In this document: one piece after another, positions 42,872 to 51,851 of the stretch
How the letters are laid out: each line of letters opens with the position of its first letter
Numbering within the stretch: the first letter of the stretch is position 1
Assembly (NCBI GenBank): GCA_010672925.1
Contig: JAAHFP010000027.1
Span: forward strand, 24,510 to 88,509
DNA: 64,000 nt
Direction: 5' to 3'
From: Symploca sp. SIO1C2
Lineage (GTDB): Bacteria > Cyanobacteriota > Cyanobacteriia > Cyanobacteriales > Coleofasciculaceae
Made by a program: the position numbers and the translations under genes
The notes under the pieces: generated by a model
What the model was told of the DNA's origin: nothing
Database searches by the model: none
What the model saw: only the letters and a program-made list of their open reading frames with translations

Positions 42872-45800
42872 ATGCTCAACTCCATCCTCAAATGGTCAAT
42901 CGCCCAGCGCACTCTTGTAGTCATCGGTGCTATTATCGTCACCGTTTGGGGATTTGTTACCATTGCTCGGATGCCTCTGGATGTTTTCCCCAACTTTGCT
43001 CCTCCCCAGGTAGAAATCCAAACGGAAGCACCGGGATTGGCTCCGGAAGAAGTGGAATCTCTGGTTACTTTACCAATAGAAAGTGCTATTAATGGTACTC
43101 CCGGCTTAACTACAGTACGCTCTTCTTCCGCAGTGGGCATCTCTGTAGTGAAAGTTATCTTTAACTGGGGTACGGATATTTATCGAGCTCGTCAGTTGGT
43201 AACTGAGCGTTTGCAGCAAGCTACTGCTAGATTACCGGAAGGAGTGGAAACACCGCAAATTTCGCCCCTTTCTTCCCCTATTGGTACGGTTCTTGCCTAT
43301 GCCTTCACTTTAGAAACTGGGGCAAATACTAGCTTAATGGATCTGCGGCGATTGATAGACCGGGATATCACCAACCGACTATTAGCAGTACCTGGAGTAA
43401 CTCAGGTAATCGCCTATGGGGGAGAGGTGCGGCAATATCAGGTACTAGTTGATCCTGCTCAATTGCAAGCCTTTGATGTCTCCTTAGCAGAAGTTACCGA
43501 AGCAGCAGAAGCAGCTAATAACAATGCAGCGGGGGGATTTCTGATTAGTCCAGATAAAGAACTACTCATCCGGGGGGTTGGGCGAGTGGAAACTCTGGAG
43601 GATTTAGCAGAATCCGTTGTCGCGGCACGTAATGGTATACCAGTACTGTTGCGAGATGTGGCAGATGTCCGCATTGGTGCTGCTTTGAAGCGAGGGGATG
43701 GCAGTGTGGATGGCAAACCAGCCATTGTGGTGATGGTTAATAAACAACCTCTTGCTGATACTCCCACCGTTACTCAAGCAGTGGAGGCAGCAATGGAAGA
43801 AATTAAAGGAAGTTTGTCTAGTGATGTTAACGTTGCTGTTACTTTCCGTCAGTCAGACTTTATTGATGCTTCGATCAAAAATGTCCGGAATGCTCTACGG
43901 GATGGCATCATCATTGTCTCCATCATCTTGTTCCTATTTCTGATGAATTGGCGTACTGCGATTATTACTCTGAGTGCGATTCCCCTTTCCTTACTAATTG
44001 GGCTAATGTTGCTGAATTTGTTTGGTTTGGGTATTAATACGATGACTTTGGGAGGATTAGCAGTAGCTATTGGCTCAGTAGTGGATGACTCGATTGTGGA
44101 CATGGAAAACTGCTACCGGGGACTAAGGAAAAACCAGCTAGCAGGTAATCCCATTAACCCACTACAGGTAGTTTATAACACCTCGGTAGAAGTACGAGTA
44201 AGTGTGCTGTTTTCCACAGTGATTATTGCCGTAGTTTTTGCCCCAATCTTTACCCTAACAGGAGTGGAAGGTCGCATCTTTGCACCGATGGGGGTGGCCT
44301 ATTTGGTGTCAATTTTTGCTTCTACCTTTGTGGCACTAACCCTGAGTCCAGCTTTGTGTGCTTTCTTACTAGCTAATCAAAAGTTACCAGAAGATGAAAC
44401 TTGGGTGGCACGACTTGCTAAAAGTTTGTATCGTCCCTTGATTAAGTTTTCCCTCTACGCTCCCAGTATAGTTCTCATCTCCGCCGTAGCTGCCTTTGTC
44501 GCTTCCCTGATTATTTTTACTTCCTTAGGACGAGTTTTTCTGCCAGAATTTCAGGAGCGATCGCTTGTTAATGCTTTTACTCTCTATCCTGGTGTCTCCT
44601 TGGAAATGACTAATCGTACTGGATTAGCGATGCAAACAGCTTTACAAGATAACCCTCGATTTGAGTCGGTACAGTTACGTGCCGGACGTGCGCCGGGAGA
44701 TGCCGATGCTGGCAGTGTCACTTTAGGACATTTGGATGTGGAGTTGAGTGAGGAGGGGATGCAAGAAAGGGAGGCAAGTATCGAACAACTGCGGAAGGCA
44801 TTTGCTAAGTTACCGGGAGTTGCTCCTAGTATTGGCGGCTTTATCTCCCACCGGATGGATGAGGTATTATCAGGAGTACGAAGTGCGATCGCGGTGAAAA
44901 TTTTTGGTCCGGATCTCCCAGAATTACGTACTATCGGCACTCAAGTCCGGGATGCGATGCGGGATATTCCTGGTGTTGTGGATCTCATCCTAGAACCCCA
45001 AGTTCCCATCAAGCAAGTACAGATTCAATTTGACCGTACCGCTGCTGCCCGTTATGGTCTTAGTGTGGGGCAACTCTCAGAAATGATTGAAACTGCTCTC
45101 AATGGGCGAGTAGTTTCCCAAGTACTGGAAGAGCAACAACTGTTCGACTTGGTAGTGTGGTTACAGGCAGAATCCCGCAACAACCTGGATACCATCCGCA
45201 ATTTACTAGTAGATACCCCCGCAGGGACAAAAATTCCCCTGGCTCAAGTCGCCAATATTGACTACGGCACTGGTCCTAATACCATCAATCGGGAAAATGT
45301 CTCCCGCCTGATTATCGTCTCTGCCAACGTTGCTGGGAGGGATTTAGGCAGCGTCGTCAAAGATGTTCAAGCCGCAGTGACGGAACAGGTGCAAGTAACT
45401 TCCGGCTATTTTATCCAATACGGGGGGCAATTTGAATCAGAACAACGGGCATCCCAAAACTTACTTATTTTCGGCACTTTAGCACTAATTGTTATTGCAG
45501 TGTTAATGTACTTCGCCGTTAAATCCATCTCAGCAACAGTGATGATTATGCTCAACCTACCTCTGGCTTTAACTGGAGGTATCTTTTCCGTTGCCCTCGG
45601 CGGCGGCATCCTCTCCGTGGCCTCAATGGTAGGATTTATCACCCTGTTTGGTGTTGCCACCCGCAACGGCTTACTACTGGTAGACAACTATAACAATAAG
45701 TTGGCTCAAGGAATGCCCCTAAAACGAGTGATTTTTGAAGGTTCGATGGAACGACTAGTGGCAATTTTGATGACAGCACTAACTTCAGCACTGGGAATGG

Positions 45801-46003
45801 TTCCTTTGGTAATCGGTACTGGTGCGGGTAAGGAAATCTTACAGCCTTTAGCGATAGTGGTATTAGGAGGTTTGTTTACTTCAACAGCATTGACGCTGTT
45901 GGTTTTGCCAGCTTTATATGCTCAATTTGGTCGCTTTTTAGTACCGAAATTAGCTATTCGTAAAGCTGCTGTTGAGACAGCAAGTTCTCAAGCTTCTTTT
46001 TGA
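42872..46003 (+). CDS. RND heavy-metal efflux pump (CusA/CzcA/NrsA-like permease)
   Basis: The 1043-residue inner-membrane proton-driven transporter exports metal ions through a tripartite complex. It begins SILKWSIAQRTLVVIGAIIV and has MPLDVFPNFAPPQVEIQTEA and GLAPEEVESLVTLPIES. Twelve membrane helices lie in two groups separated by porter and docking domains. The TM4 region reads GGLAVAIGSVVDDSIVDMEN, with Asp pairs and Glu suitable for proton relay; it lacks the DFG start typical of CzcA zinc/cobalt pumps. Which metal (copper, silver, nickel or cobalt) is exported is undecided. The adaptor is at 38555. Two lipoproteins and a two-component system follow. Confidence 0.92.
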   Translation: MLNSILKWSIAQRTLVVIGAIIVTVWGFVTIARMPLDVFPNFAPPQVEIQTEAPGLAPEEVESLVTLPIESAINGTPGLTTVRSSSAVGISVVKVIFNWGTDIYRARQLVTERLQQATARLPEGVETPQISPLSSPIGTVLAYAFTLETGANTSLMDLRRLIDRDITNRLLAVPGVTQVIAYGGEVRQYQVLVDPAQLQAFDVSLAEVTEAAEAANNNAAGGFLISPDKELLIRGVGRVETLEDLAESVVAARNGIPVLLRDVADVRIGAALKRGDGSVDGKPAIVVMVNKQPLADTPTVTQAVEAAMEEIKGSLSSDVNVAVTFRQSDFIDASIKNVRNALRDGIIIVSIILFLFLMNWRTAIITLSAIPLSLLIGLMLLNLFGLGINTMTLGGLAVAIGSVVDDSIVDMENCYRGLRKNQLAGNPINPLQVVYNTSVEVRVSVLFSTVIIAVVFAPIFTLTGVEGRIFAPMGVAYLVSIFASTFVALTLSPALCAFLLANQKLPEDETWVARLAKSLYRPLIKFSLYAPSIVLISAVAAFVASLIIFTSLGRVFLPEFQERSLVNAFTLYPGVSLEMTNRTGLAMQTALQDNPRFESVQLRAGRAPGDADAGSVTLGHLDVELSEEGMQEREASIEQLRKAFAKLPGVAPSIGGFISHRMDEVLSGVRSAIAVKIFGPDLPELRTIGTQVRDAMRDIPGVVDLILEPQVPIKQVQIQFDRTAAARYGLSVGQLSEMIETALNGRVVSQVLEEQQLFDLVVWLQAESRNNLDTIRNLLVDTPAGTKIPLAQVANIDYGTGPNTINRENVSRLIIVSANVAGRDLGSVVKDVQAAVTEQVQVTSGYFIQYGGQFESEQRASQNLLIFGTLALIVIAVLMYFAVKSISATVMIMLNLPLALTGGIFSVALGGGILSVASMVGFITLFGVATRNGLLLVDNYNNKLAQGMPLKRVIFEGSMERLVAILMTALTSALGMVPLVIGTGAGKEILQPLAIVVLGGLFTSTALTLLVLPALYAQFGRFLVPKLAIRKAAVETASSQASF

Positions 46004-46065
46004 AGTAATAAGTAATAAATAATAAGTAATAAGTGAAGAGTTCATAAATATTCTCCATTCTCCAT
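46004..46065. repeat. Heptamer arrays (taataag and ttctcca)
   Basis: The same two arrays as at 18271-18390, shorter, lie between the pump and the first lipoprotein gene. Confidence 0.7.
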
Positions 46066-46098
46066 TCCAAAATTATCAATTACTGAGGAAATAAAACC

Positions 46099-46575
46099 AT
46101 GAAATCATTAAAAGCCAGTCTAATCGTTATCGGTACTGTCGGACTAATGTTTTTAGCTGCTTGTGGCAGTAGTACAGAAGAAACCGAGACAACTACTCCT
46201 ACAGAAACTACGACTGAAACTGAAGCTACTAAATCCACAGCTGAAGGACATGATTCAACTGTCTCTCAAGGGGGTCAAGTAATTGAATCTGGCCTCTACC
46301 ATTTAGAATTGATCTCTCTGCCAGAGGATAGTGGAGTTCACCTAGATTTCTTTCTACAAACTGGGAGTGATCACCAAGCAATTCCTGATGCTAAAGTAAC
46401 AGGTCAAGTGCAGTTACCCAATGGTGAGCAAAAGTCTTTAGATTTTACCTATGACAGTGAAGGTAAACACTACTTTGCTGTTCTACCGGAGAAAGCAACC
46501 GGTGAATATAAGGTTGTGATTCAGACAGATATCAAAGGAGAAAAAGTCAATGGTCGTTTTTCCTTTAATCAATAA
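46099..46575 (+). CDS. Lipoprotein of the metal efflux island, unknown family
   Basis: The 158-residue protein has a signal peptide with lipobox (GLMFLAACGSS). A Thr/Glu-rich disordered linker (EETETTTPTETTTETEATKS) and a short beta-rich domain follow (VIESGLYHLELISLPEDSGV, HLDFFLQTGSDHQAIPDAKV, GEYKVVIQTDIKGEKVNGRF). GAGG precedes the ATG at a good distance. It resembles in layout small lipoproteins that accompany metal exporters. The domain is like YtkA-type beta sandwiches, but I do not claim a family. Same strand and orientation as the pump, 95 bases downstream. Confidence 0.7.
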   Translation: MKSLKASLIVIGTVGLMFLAACGSSTEETETTTPTETTTETEATKSTAEGHDSTVSQGGQVIESGLYHLELISLPEDSGVHLDFFLQTGSDHQAIPDAKVTGQVQLPNGEQKSLDFTYDSEGKHYFAVLPEKATGEYKVVIQTDIKGEKVNGRFSFNQ

Positions 46576-46583
46576 AGTGGTAG

Positions 46584-46811
46584 GTGGAACTGGCATCCTG
46601 CCAGTAATAGGTGTTAGGTGAGTGGAACTGGCATCTTGCCAGTAATAGGTGTTAGGTGAGTGGAACTGGCATCTTGCCAGTAATAGGTGTTAGGTGAGTG
46701 GAACTGGCATCCTGCCAGTAATAGGTGTTAGGTGAGTGGAACTGGCATCCTGCCAGTAGTAGGTGTTAGGTGAGTGGAACTGGCATCCTGCCAGTAGTAG
46801 GTGTTAGGTAA
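46584..46811. repeat. Six tandem copies of a 38-bp hairpin unit
   Basis: Units start at 46584, 46622, 46660, 46698, 46736 and 46774, exactly 38 bp apart. Each contains GTGGAACTGGCATCnTGCCAG, a hairpin ACTGGCA/TGCCAGT, joined by taataggtgttaggtga, itself a heptamer motif. Variation is limited to one hairpin-loop base (C or T) and one linker base. The same hairpin occurs once in each ~250-bp unit at 6.9-7.5 kb. The spacing is regular as in a CRISPR array, but the linkers are identical, so it is a minisatellite. Confidence 0.92.
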
Positions 46812-46870
46812 TTACACCCCTATTGCTCCCCAAAGTGTTTATTACATTCAAATTAATAGCGAGGTTTTTC

Positions 46871-47773
46871 ATGAATCGTTTAGTTAGTGCACTCTTTATA
46901 GCTTCCAGCTTATTCTTAGTTCAAAGCTGTTCACAACCACCAAAATCTGAAGAAACATCTGCTCAAACAGGACATACGAATGAGCATACCAAAGGTCATG
47001 GTGATGACCATGCAGCATCAGATAATTCCTCTGAGCACGATCACGGTAGCCACAATCATGGCACAACGGAAAACTCCGCCACTACCCAAGCTAAACTAAC
47101 TGCTCCAGCAGAAATTAAACCTAATGAGCCAGCTGCTTTAGTAATTGATATTCAAGACTTAGATGGCAAAGTAGTTGATGATTTTGAGATTTTTCAAGAA
47201 AAAATTATGCACCTGATTGTAGTCAGTGATGACCTGCAATTTTACGACCATATTCATCCCGAATACCAAGAAAATGGAAGCTTTGAAGTCGAAGCAACTT
47301 TTCCTCAACCAGGTAACTATACTCTCTTCAGTGATTACAAACCTTCTGGGGAAAATGAACAAATCTCAGTATTACAAGCCGAAGTTTCAGGAAACAGTCC
47401 AACTACACCGGAAGTTGACCTAAACCGTACTAAAACTTTTGATGATACTGAAGTTGAACTTACCTTATCTCAACCCACACTCAAAGCTGGGGAAGAAGTC
47501 ACGTTGATGTTTAACTTAAAGGAAAAGGCAAATAATCAAGCTGTTAACGACTTGCAGCCTTACTTAGGAGAAGTAGGACATTTAGTAATTGTCAAAAATT
47601 CATCCTCCCTAACCAGAGCAGACTATATTCATGCCCATGCTCTCAAAGATACCTCAGATGGAGAGGTTCATTTTGTGACTAGCTTTCCAGAATCAGGAAA
47701 ATACAAAGCTTGGGGTCAGTTCAATCGCAATGGTAAAATTGTTACCGCTGACTTCTGGTTAGATGTTCAGTAA
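46871..47773 (+). CDS. His-rich lipoprotein of the metal efflux island
   Basis: The 300-residue protein has a signal peptide and lipobox-like end (LFIASSLFLVQSCSQPPK). A His/Asp/Gly-rich stretch follows (HTNEHTKGHGDDHAASDNSS, EHDHGSHNHGTT), 12 His within about 50 residues, which should bind divalent metal. Two tandem beta domains (about residues 75-185 and 190-300) repeat the pattern AALVIDIQDLDGKVVDDFEI / VTLMFNLKEKANNQAVNDLQ, and MHLIVVSDDLQFYDHIHPEY / GHLVIVKNSSSLTRADYIHA. The ATG at 46871 is chosen; the upstream frame has no good start. A role as metal chaperone, sensor or scavenger near the pump is inferred. Confidence 0.8.
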   Translation: MNRLVSALFIASSLFLVQSCSQPPKSEETSAQTGHTNEHTKGHGDDHAASDNSSEHDHGSHNHGTTENSATTQAKLTAPAEIKPNEPAALVIDIQDLDGKVVDDFEIFQEKIMHLIVVSDDLQFYDHIHPEYQENGSFEVEATFPQPGNYTLFSDYKPSGENEQISVLQAEVSGNSPTTPEVDLNRTKTFDDTEVELTLSQPTLKAGEEVTLMFNLKEKANNQAVNDLQPYLGEVGHLVIVKNSSSLTRADYIHAHALKDTSDGEVHFVTSFPESGKYKAWGQFNRNGKIVTADFWLDVQ

Positions 47774-47859
47774 GCTAAAACGCCAAAGGCAACAGGAGAC
47801 TCAGATCTATCGTTGTTATTTGATTTCACCAATGCACAATTTAAATGCACAACAGCCTA

Positions 47860-48090
47860 TCACGTTCTGTAGACATCTTTTCGGTGTTTGCACTGCAAGA
47901 GTAGAATCAATAACTCTTTGTCGTTGATTTCGTAGCGAACACGATAATCACCGATACGAATACGATACTCGTTGTCAGAACCTTTCATCTTGACTACTCC
48001 ATCAGGGCGCGGATCTTCGGCAAGTTGCTGAATTTTTACAGCAACGCGATCGTAAACCTCATCAGGCAAAGCATCTAGCTGTTTTTGCAC
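47860..48090 (-). CDS. RelE/ParE-type toxin, start uncertain
   Basis: The 76 residues from a GTG at 48090 read QKQLDALPDEVYDRVAVKIQ and end YRIRIGDYRVRYEINDKELL, the RelE/ParE fold with conserved Arg and Lys/His near the C-terminus (LLQCKHRKDVYRT). The natural family usually begins about ten residues earlier. Here those codons are present in frame (YTIITPKAVQKQLD), but the expected initiator reads ATT. Either the GTG or an ATT is used, or the toxin is crippled. It overlaps the antitoxin gene (48075-48347). Confidence 0.75.
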   Translation of the reverse strand: MQKQLDALPDEVYDRVAVKIQQLAEDPRPDGVVKMKGSDNEYRIRIGDYRVRYEINDKELLILLLQCKHRKDVYRT

Positions 48091-48347
48091 AGCTTTAGGT
48101 GTGATGATGGTGTAAATCCTGCCGATCGCTGTGCCCTGTACTCATCAAAGGTCATATAATCCCCTGCTTTGTAGTCAGCACGGGCAGCTTGAATCTCAGC
48201 AATGTCCTCTGGAGAATCCTCATCATCGGGGAATAGTTCAGCCTCCAGCAATTCCCAAAGTTTGTGCTTTTCAGCAATTCCCAGTGAGGAAATTGCTTGC
48301 AACAGTGATTGAAATGAGATGTCTACTGTCACGGTATTCTCAGCCAA
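48075..48347 (-). CDS. Antitoxin partner of the RelE-type toxin
   Basis: The 90-residue acidic protein has FQSLLQAISSLGIAEKHKLW, then ELLEAELFPDDEDSPEDIAE and DYKAGDYMTFDEYRAQRS. The core matches small antitoxins of RelE-type modules in cyanobacteria. The last dozen residues (AGFTPSSHLKLCKNS) are read from inside the toxin gene and are probably an extension caused by loss of the original stop. Start is ATG 48347. It is transcribed with the toxin on the minus strand, between the metal lipoprotein and the regulator genes. Confidence 0.7.
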   Translation of the reverse strand: MAENTVTVDISFQSLLQAISSLGIAEKHKLWELLEAELFPDDEDSPEDIAEIQAARADYKAGDYMTFDEYRAQRSAGFTPSSHLKLCKNS

Positions 48348-48530
48348 CTGAATGTTTCTGCATAATACTCTAACTTAGTCTCTTAAAATCATCATTCTTC
48401 TCTTGCTGCTTCGTTACCAGAAGATTCATCAAAACATTAGCAGCCTCAGAACAATTGTACGGCGACCAGACCAGATAGCCATGATGGTTTAAGTGGAGGA
48501 AAAAATCAAGCTAAAAGCTAAGATAATATT

Positions 48531-49235
48531 ATGAGAATTATCCTAGTTGAAGACGAACCAGATTTAGGCGCTGCCATCAAGCAAACTCTCAATCAAGAAA
48601 AGTATATAGTTGACTGGATGCTAGATGGTAATGAAGCCTGGGACTGTTTGGCTAATCAGTGGGCACAATATACCCTAGCAATTATTGACTGGTTGCTGCC
48701 CAGCATATCAGGATTAGAGTTATGTCAACGGTTGCGTGCTAACAAAAATCAACTACCGATTTTGATGCTAACAGCTAAAGATAGGATGGAGGATAAGGTC
48801 GCTGGATTAGATGCAGGAGCAGACGATTATCTAGTAAAACCCTTTGGTATGGCAGAACTCCTAGCACGTTTAAGAGCCTTACAACGACGCTCCCCTCAGC
48901 TTCAACCTCAACGACTTCAGGTAGGAAACCTGACTTTAGATTACAGCACCTACACCGTTTATTGGCAGAAAGCCTCCGGGGAGCAACAGCTGATTCTCCT
49001 GACAAATAAAGAATTCCAGTTGTTGGAGTACTTTATGAAGCATCCGCACCAGATTATCACCCGTGATCAAATTCTCAATCAGTTGTGGGAAATTGGTGCT
49101 GAACCCCTGAGTAATGTTGTAGCAGCTCAAATGCGGTTGTTGCGGCGCAAATTGGCAGATTCAGGCTGCTTAGGTTTAATTGAAACCGTGCATGGCATGG
49201 GGTATCGTTTCCAACCAACCGATGAATCAAAATGA
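48531..49235 (+). CDS. rppA: OmpR/PhoB-type response regulator (RppA/NrsR-like)
   Basis: The 234-residue regulator has a receiver domain with the acidic pair (VEDEPDLG), the phospho-acceptor Asp in [19 protein letters not shown] (Asp53) and the Lys of YLVKPFG. A winged-helix output domain includes [20 protein letters not shown] and [20 protein letters not shown]. It closely resembles RppA/NrsR of Synechocystis, which controls redox or nickel-responsive genes. It overlaps the kinase gene by 14 bases. Its probable targets are the 17-bp boxes upstream of the adaptor and pump genes, although no such box is seen in front of the regulator itself. Confidence 0.85.
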   Translation: MRIILVEDEPDLGAAIKQTLNQEKYIVDWMLDGNEAWDCLANQWAQYTLAIIDWLLPSISGLELCQRLRANKNQLPILMLTAKDRMEDKVAGLDAGADDYLVKPFGMAELLARLRALQRRSPQLQPQRLQVGNLTLDYSTYTVYWQKASGEQQLILLTNKEFQLLEYFMKHPHQIITRDQILNQLWEIGAEPLSNVVAAQMRLLRRKLADSGCLGLIETVHGMGYRFQPTDESK

Positions 49236-50565
49236 ACTGTTTAACCGAACTCGCTGGCGTTTGGCTAGTTGGTATGCAGGTGTGATGGGAGTAATTCTCA
49301 GCCTGTGTGGATTGGGAGTATACGAAGCGATCGCTCATGCTCATTGGGTAACTATTGACCGAGAGCTAAAGTCTGTTGCTGGTACATTGCATGATAGCAT
49401 TGAGCCGACTCTACAGCAGCCTGGAAAATTTGAGCCTGAGGCCAAGCGACTTTTACCGGATATTTGTTTAACTGGCAATCCCTGTCTGAGCGACAACAGT
49501 CATCTTGAGCGCCATACTCTCAGTGCTATTCACCAAGGCAACTACTATGTGCGCTTATTAGATCTTTCAGAAGAGTTGGTGGGAGTAGCGGGAACTATGC
49601 CACCAGGATTACTGGAAACATCAGGAACCGAGCAGTGGCAAACCCTTAAAGATTCTACTGGTAAACGATACAACCAAATTTCTATCTCCCTGCATACCCA
49701 AGATAATTATCCCTGGGGATACTTACAAGTAGGACGCTCTCTCCAAGACTTCGACAACTATCTTACTGTGATCCGATGGATTTTGGTACTAGGATTACCT
49801 GTAACCATGAGTCTGGTCGGTATCTCTAGTTGGTGGCTAACCAGATTCGCCATGCAACCTATTTACCAATCCTATCAACAGATACAACAGTTTACCGCTG
49901 ATGCCGCCCACGAGTTGCGCACTCCTTTAGCGGCAACTCAGGCTACTGTTGAATCAGCACTGCGAATGCCTCATCTGTCTGAATCAGAAGCACGGGATAT
50001 TCTGGGAACTGTGGAGCGTCAGAATCGGCGGCTCACCCAACTGGTGGCTGACTTACTACTGCTGGCTCGCCTAGAGAGACAAATTTTATCAGTGCAGCAC
50101 CAACTGTGCTGCTTGAATGACATTATCAGTGATTTGGTAGAAGAATTAGCAGCCTTAGCAATTGCTGCCAAGGTAACATTGACTTCCGAGGTAAGGGTAG
50201 ATACACCACTGAATGTTTTCGGTAATGAGGAGCAGCTTTATCGCTTGGTATCTAATTTAATGATTAATGCTATTCAATATACCCCCCCTGGTGGTCAGAT
50301 ACGAGTTATCTTAGATAGTAGTGAAGATCAGGCTTTGATCCAGATTCAAGATACAGGTATTGGAATTGCACCTAAAGACCAGACAAAGATTTTTGAGCGC
50401 TTCTATCGAGTTAGTAGCGATCGCTCTAGAAAATCAGGTGGTGCTGGATTAGGCTTAGCTATTGCCCAGGCAATTGTTCAGGCACATCAAGGTAGCCTGA
50501 CGCTTTCGAGTGTATTAGGTCAAGGTAGCATTTTCACCATTAAATTTTTGATTATACCAATTTAA
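49222..50565 (+). CDS. rppB: Membrane sensor histidine kinase (RppB/NrsS-like)
   Basis: The 447-residue kinase has two membrane helices ([20 protein letters not shown] and [20 protein letters not shown]) enclosing a periplasmic sensor domain of about 150 residues. That domain holds [16 protein letters not shown] and two Cys near [15 protein letters not shown]. The HisKA motif is [20 protein letters not shown] (His near residue 229), and HATPase motifs are [25 protein letters not shown] and [16 protein letters not shown] 49222 overlaps rppA by 14 bases, so expression is coupled. The Cys pair could bind a metal ion, in line with the efflux genes nearby. Confidence 0.87.
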   Translation: MNQNELFNRTRWRLASWYAGVMGVILSLCGLGVYEAIAHAHWVTIDRELKSVAGTLHDSIEPTLQQPGKFEPEAKRLLPDICLTGNPCLSDNSHLERHTLSAIHQGNYYVRLLDLSEELVGVAGTMPPGLLETSGTEQWQTLKDSTGKRYNQISISLHTQDNYPWGYLQVGRSLQDFDNYLTVIRWILVLGLPVTMSLVGISSWWLTRFAMQPIYQSYQQIQQFTADAAHELRTPLAATQATVESALRMPHLSESEARDILGTVERQNRRLTQLVADLLLLARLERQILSVQHQLCCLNDIISDLVEELAALAIAAKVTLTSEVRVDTPLNVFGNEEQLYRLVSNLMINAIQYTPPGGQIRVILDSSEDQALIQIQDTGIGIAPKDQTKIFERFYRVSSDRSRKSGGAGLGLAIAQAIVQAHQGSLTLSSVLGQGSIFTIKFLIIPI

Positions 50566-50606
50566 ATACGGGACACCTTAAAACTATTACTGAAGTTGGT
50601 ATCAGT

Positions 50607-51194
50607 CTAATCCTCACTATCAGCAAAATTAACTTTTTCATAAATATCTTGCAAACTAAGCTGAAATTCGATTGAACTCAATTTCAGAACTGCCTCTGGG
50701 GATATTTGCTCACTTAATAACCACTGATTATCAAGATTTTTGGCATATTGCATAACATGATATTTTGTTTGGTCAATTAAAATATATTCTTTAAACTCCG
50801 GAATTGACCGATAATAAATAAACTTATCTCCCAAGTCGTAATTCTTAGTTGATTTGGATAAGACCTCAACAATCAACGAGGGATTCATTACTGTAGTTTT
50901 TCCTGTTCCGGTATAAATCGGTTCTCCTTCAATAACCATCACATCAGGATAAGTGTACTGACGATAACGAGGTATCCATAGCCGTACATCACCAATATAG
51001 ATCTCGTAATCTTGCCCCTTTAAGCCAAACTTCAAGTTGGCAGCAAAATTTAAAGCAAGCTTATTATGATTAGTTGTCCCACCCGTCACCGGTACAATTT
51101 CTCCATCACGATATTCATTTTTATAATCTGCTGTCTCCTCTAATTCTAAGTATTCTTCTGGTGTGTAGTAACGTTTTTGTATTTGTAACTGCAT
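50607..51194 (-). CDS. Uma2-family (DUF820) putative endonuclease, short form
   Basis: The 195-residue member starts at ATG 51194 (MQLQIQKRYYTPEEYLELEE). It has the family core YKNEYRDGEIVPVTGGTTNH, the strand RLWIPRYRQYTYPDVMVIEG with the conserved Asp, NPSLIVEVLSKSTKNYDLGD with Glu, and a Lys (DKFIYYRSIPEFKEYILIDQ). This is a complete PD-(D/E)XK arrangement, without the coiled-coil tail of the copy at 8.1 kb. Function is unknown. It is convergent with rppB and seems unrelated to the metal island. Confidence 0.87.
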   Translation of the reverse strand: MQLQIQKRYYTPEEYLELEETADYKNEYRDGEIVPVTGGTTNHNKLALNFAANLKFGLKGQDYEIYIGDVRLWIPRYRQYTYPDVMVIEGEPIYTGTGKTTVMNPSLIVEVLSKSTKNYDLGDKFIYYRSIPEFKEYILIDQTKYHVMQYAKNLDNQWLLSEQISPEAVLKLSSIEFQLSLQDIYEKVNFADSED

Positions 51195-51344
51195 ACAAGG
51201 TATCCACAATTGGTTTACTGGTAACAAATAACAGTCAACTGCTAATAACTAATCACTAATAATAATTCGCTATAAACAATTGACTGATTGAATAACTAAA
51301 CCAACTTTATATTAGCTCTGATTAGTAAGGGAGGCTAAATTTCC

Positions 51345-51851
51345 TTATTCACGCTCAAAGTCTAAGTTCCAAGAACCTAGAGACCCGGAGTCGCCAGCTG
51401 AACTATCTTTAATAATTAGCTGCCAGGTTCCGCTTCCTGACATGCCACTAAAGGCGGATAAAGATTGGAGTGATGCATACTTACCACTAGGGATAACAGC
51501 ATGAGTGGCAGCTATTTCCTCAAAGTTGCAGTCACTGCGATCGCTAAAGCTGTAATTGCCTTTGAGGTCGTTACAATAACCACTAGAAGAAAATTTGGGC
51601 AGACCAGGCCGCTGAAACAAATCGACTACAGTATTGCTCTCTAGGTGGCGTAAGCGCACACTCAAATCCCCAACCCAAGTATGGATGATGTCATTGAGGG
51701 TAACACTCACTTCTGTGATGTGGAAATCTTCCTGAATCACAATTTCATCCTGAAAGCTACCGATACCATCAGGAATAGCACCACCTTTCCCGGCAAAAGT
51801 TGTTGTGCTGTTACTAGTCTTGGTTAAGGTGTTTGCGATTCTTTGAGACAT
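51345..51851 (-). CDS. Stand-alone proprotein-convertase P-domain protein
   Basis: The 168-residue protein is one P/Homo-B beta-sandwich domain. It has FQDEIVIQEDFHITEVSVTL, IHTWVGDLSVRLRHLESNTV and SGSGTWQLIIKDSSAGDSGS, followed by LGSWNLDFE. In other proteins this domain is attached to subtilisin-like proteases and aids folding or binding. Here it is alone, with no signal peptide seen at the start (SQRIANTLTKTSNSTTTF). It could be a leftover of a larger gene or a binding protein. Neighbours give no further hint. Confidence 0.8.
   Translation of the reverse strand: MSQRIANTLTKTSNSTTTFAGKGGAIPDGIGSFQDEIVIQEDFHITEVSVTLNDIIHTWVGDLSVRLRHLESNTVVDLFQRPGLPKFSSSGYCNDLKGNYSFSDRSDCNFEEIAATHAVIPSGKYASLQSLSAFSGMSGSGTWQLIIKDSSAGDSGSLGSWNLDFERE

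Noticed and set aside
42872..46003. Assignment of the RND pump to one metal
   Set aside because: The TM4 motif lacks the CzcA-type DFG start, but that alone does not separate Cu, Ag, Ni or Co. The regulator is RppA/NrsR-like, which also does not decide it.
46584..46811. CRISPR array
   Set aside because: The unit spacing is regular, but the supposed spacers are the same ggtgttag heptamer linker in every unit, and no cas genes are present.
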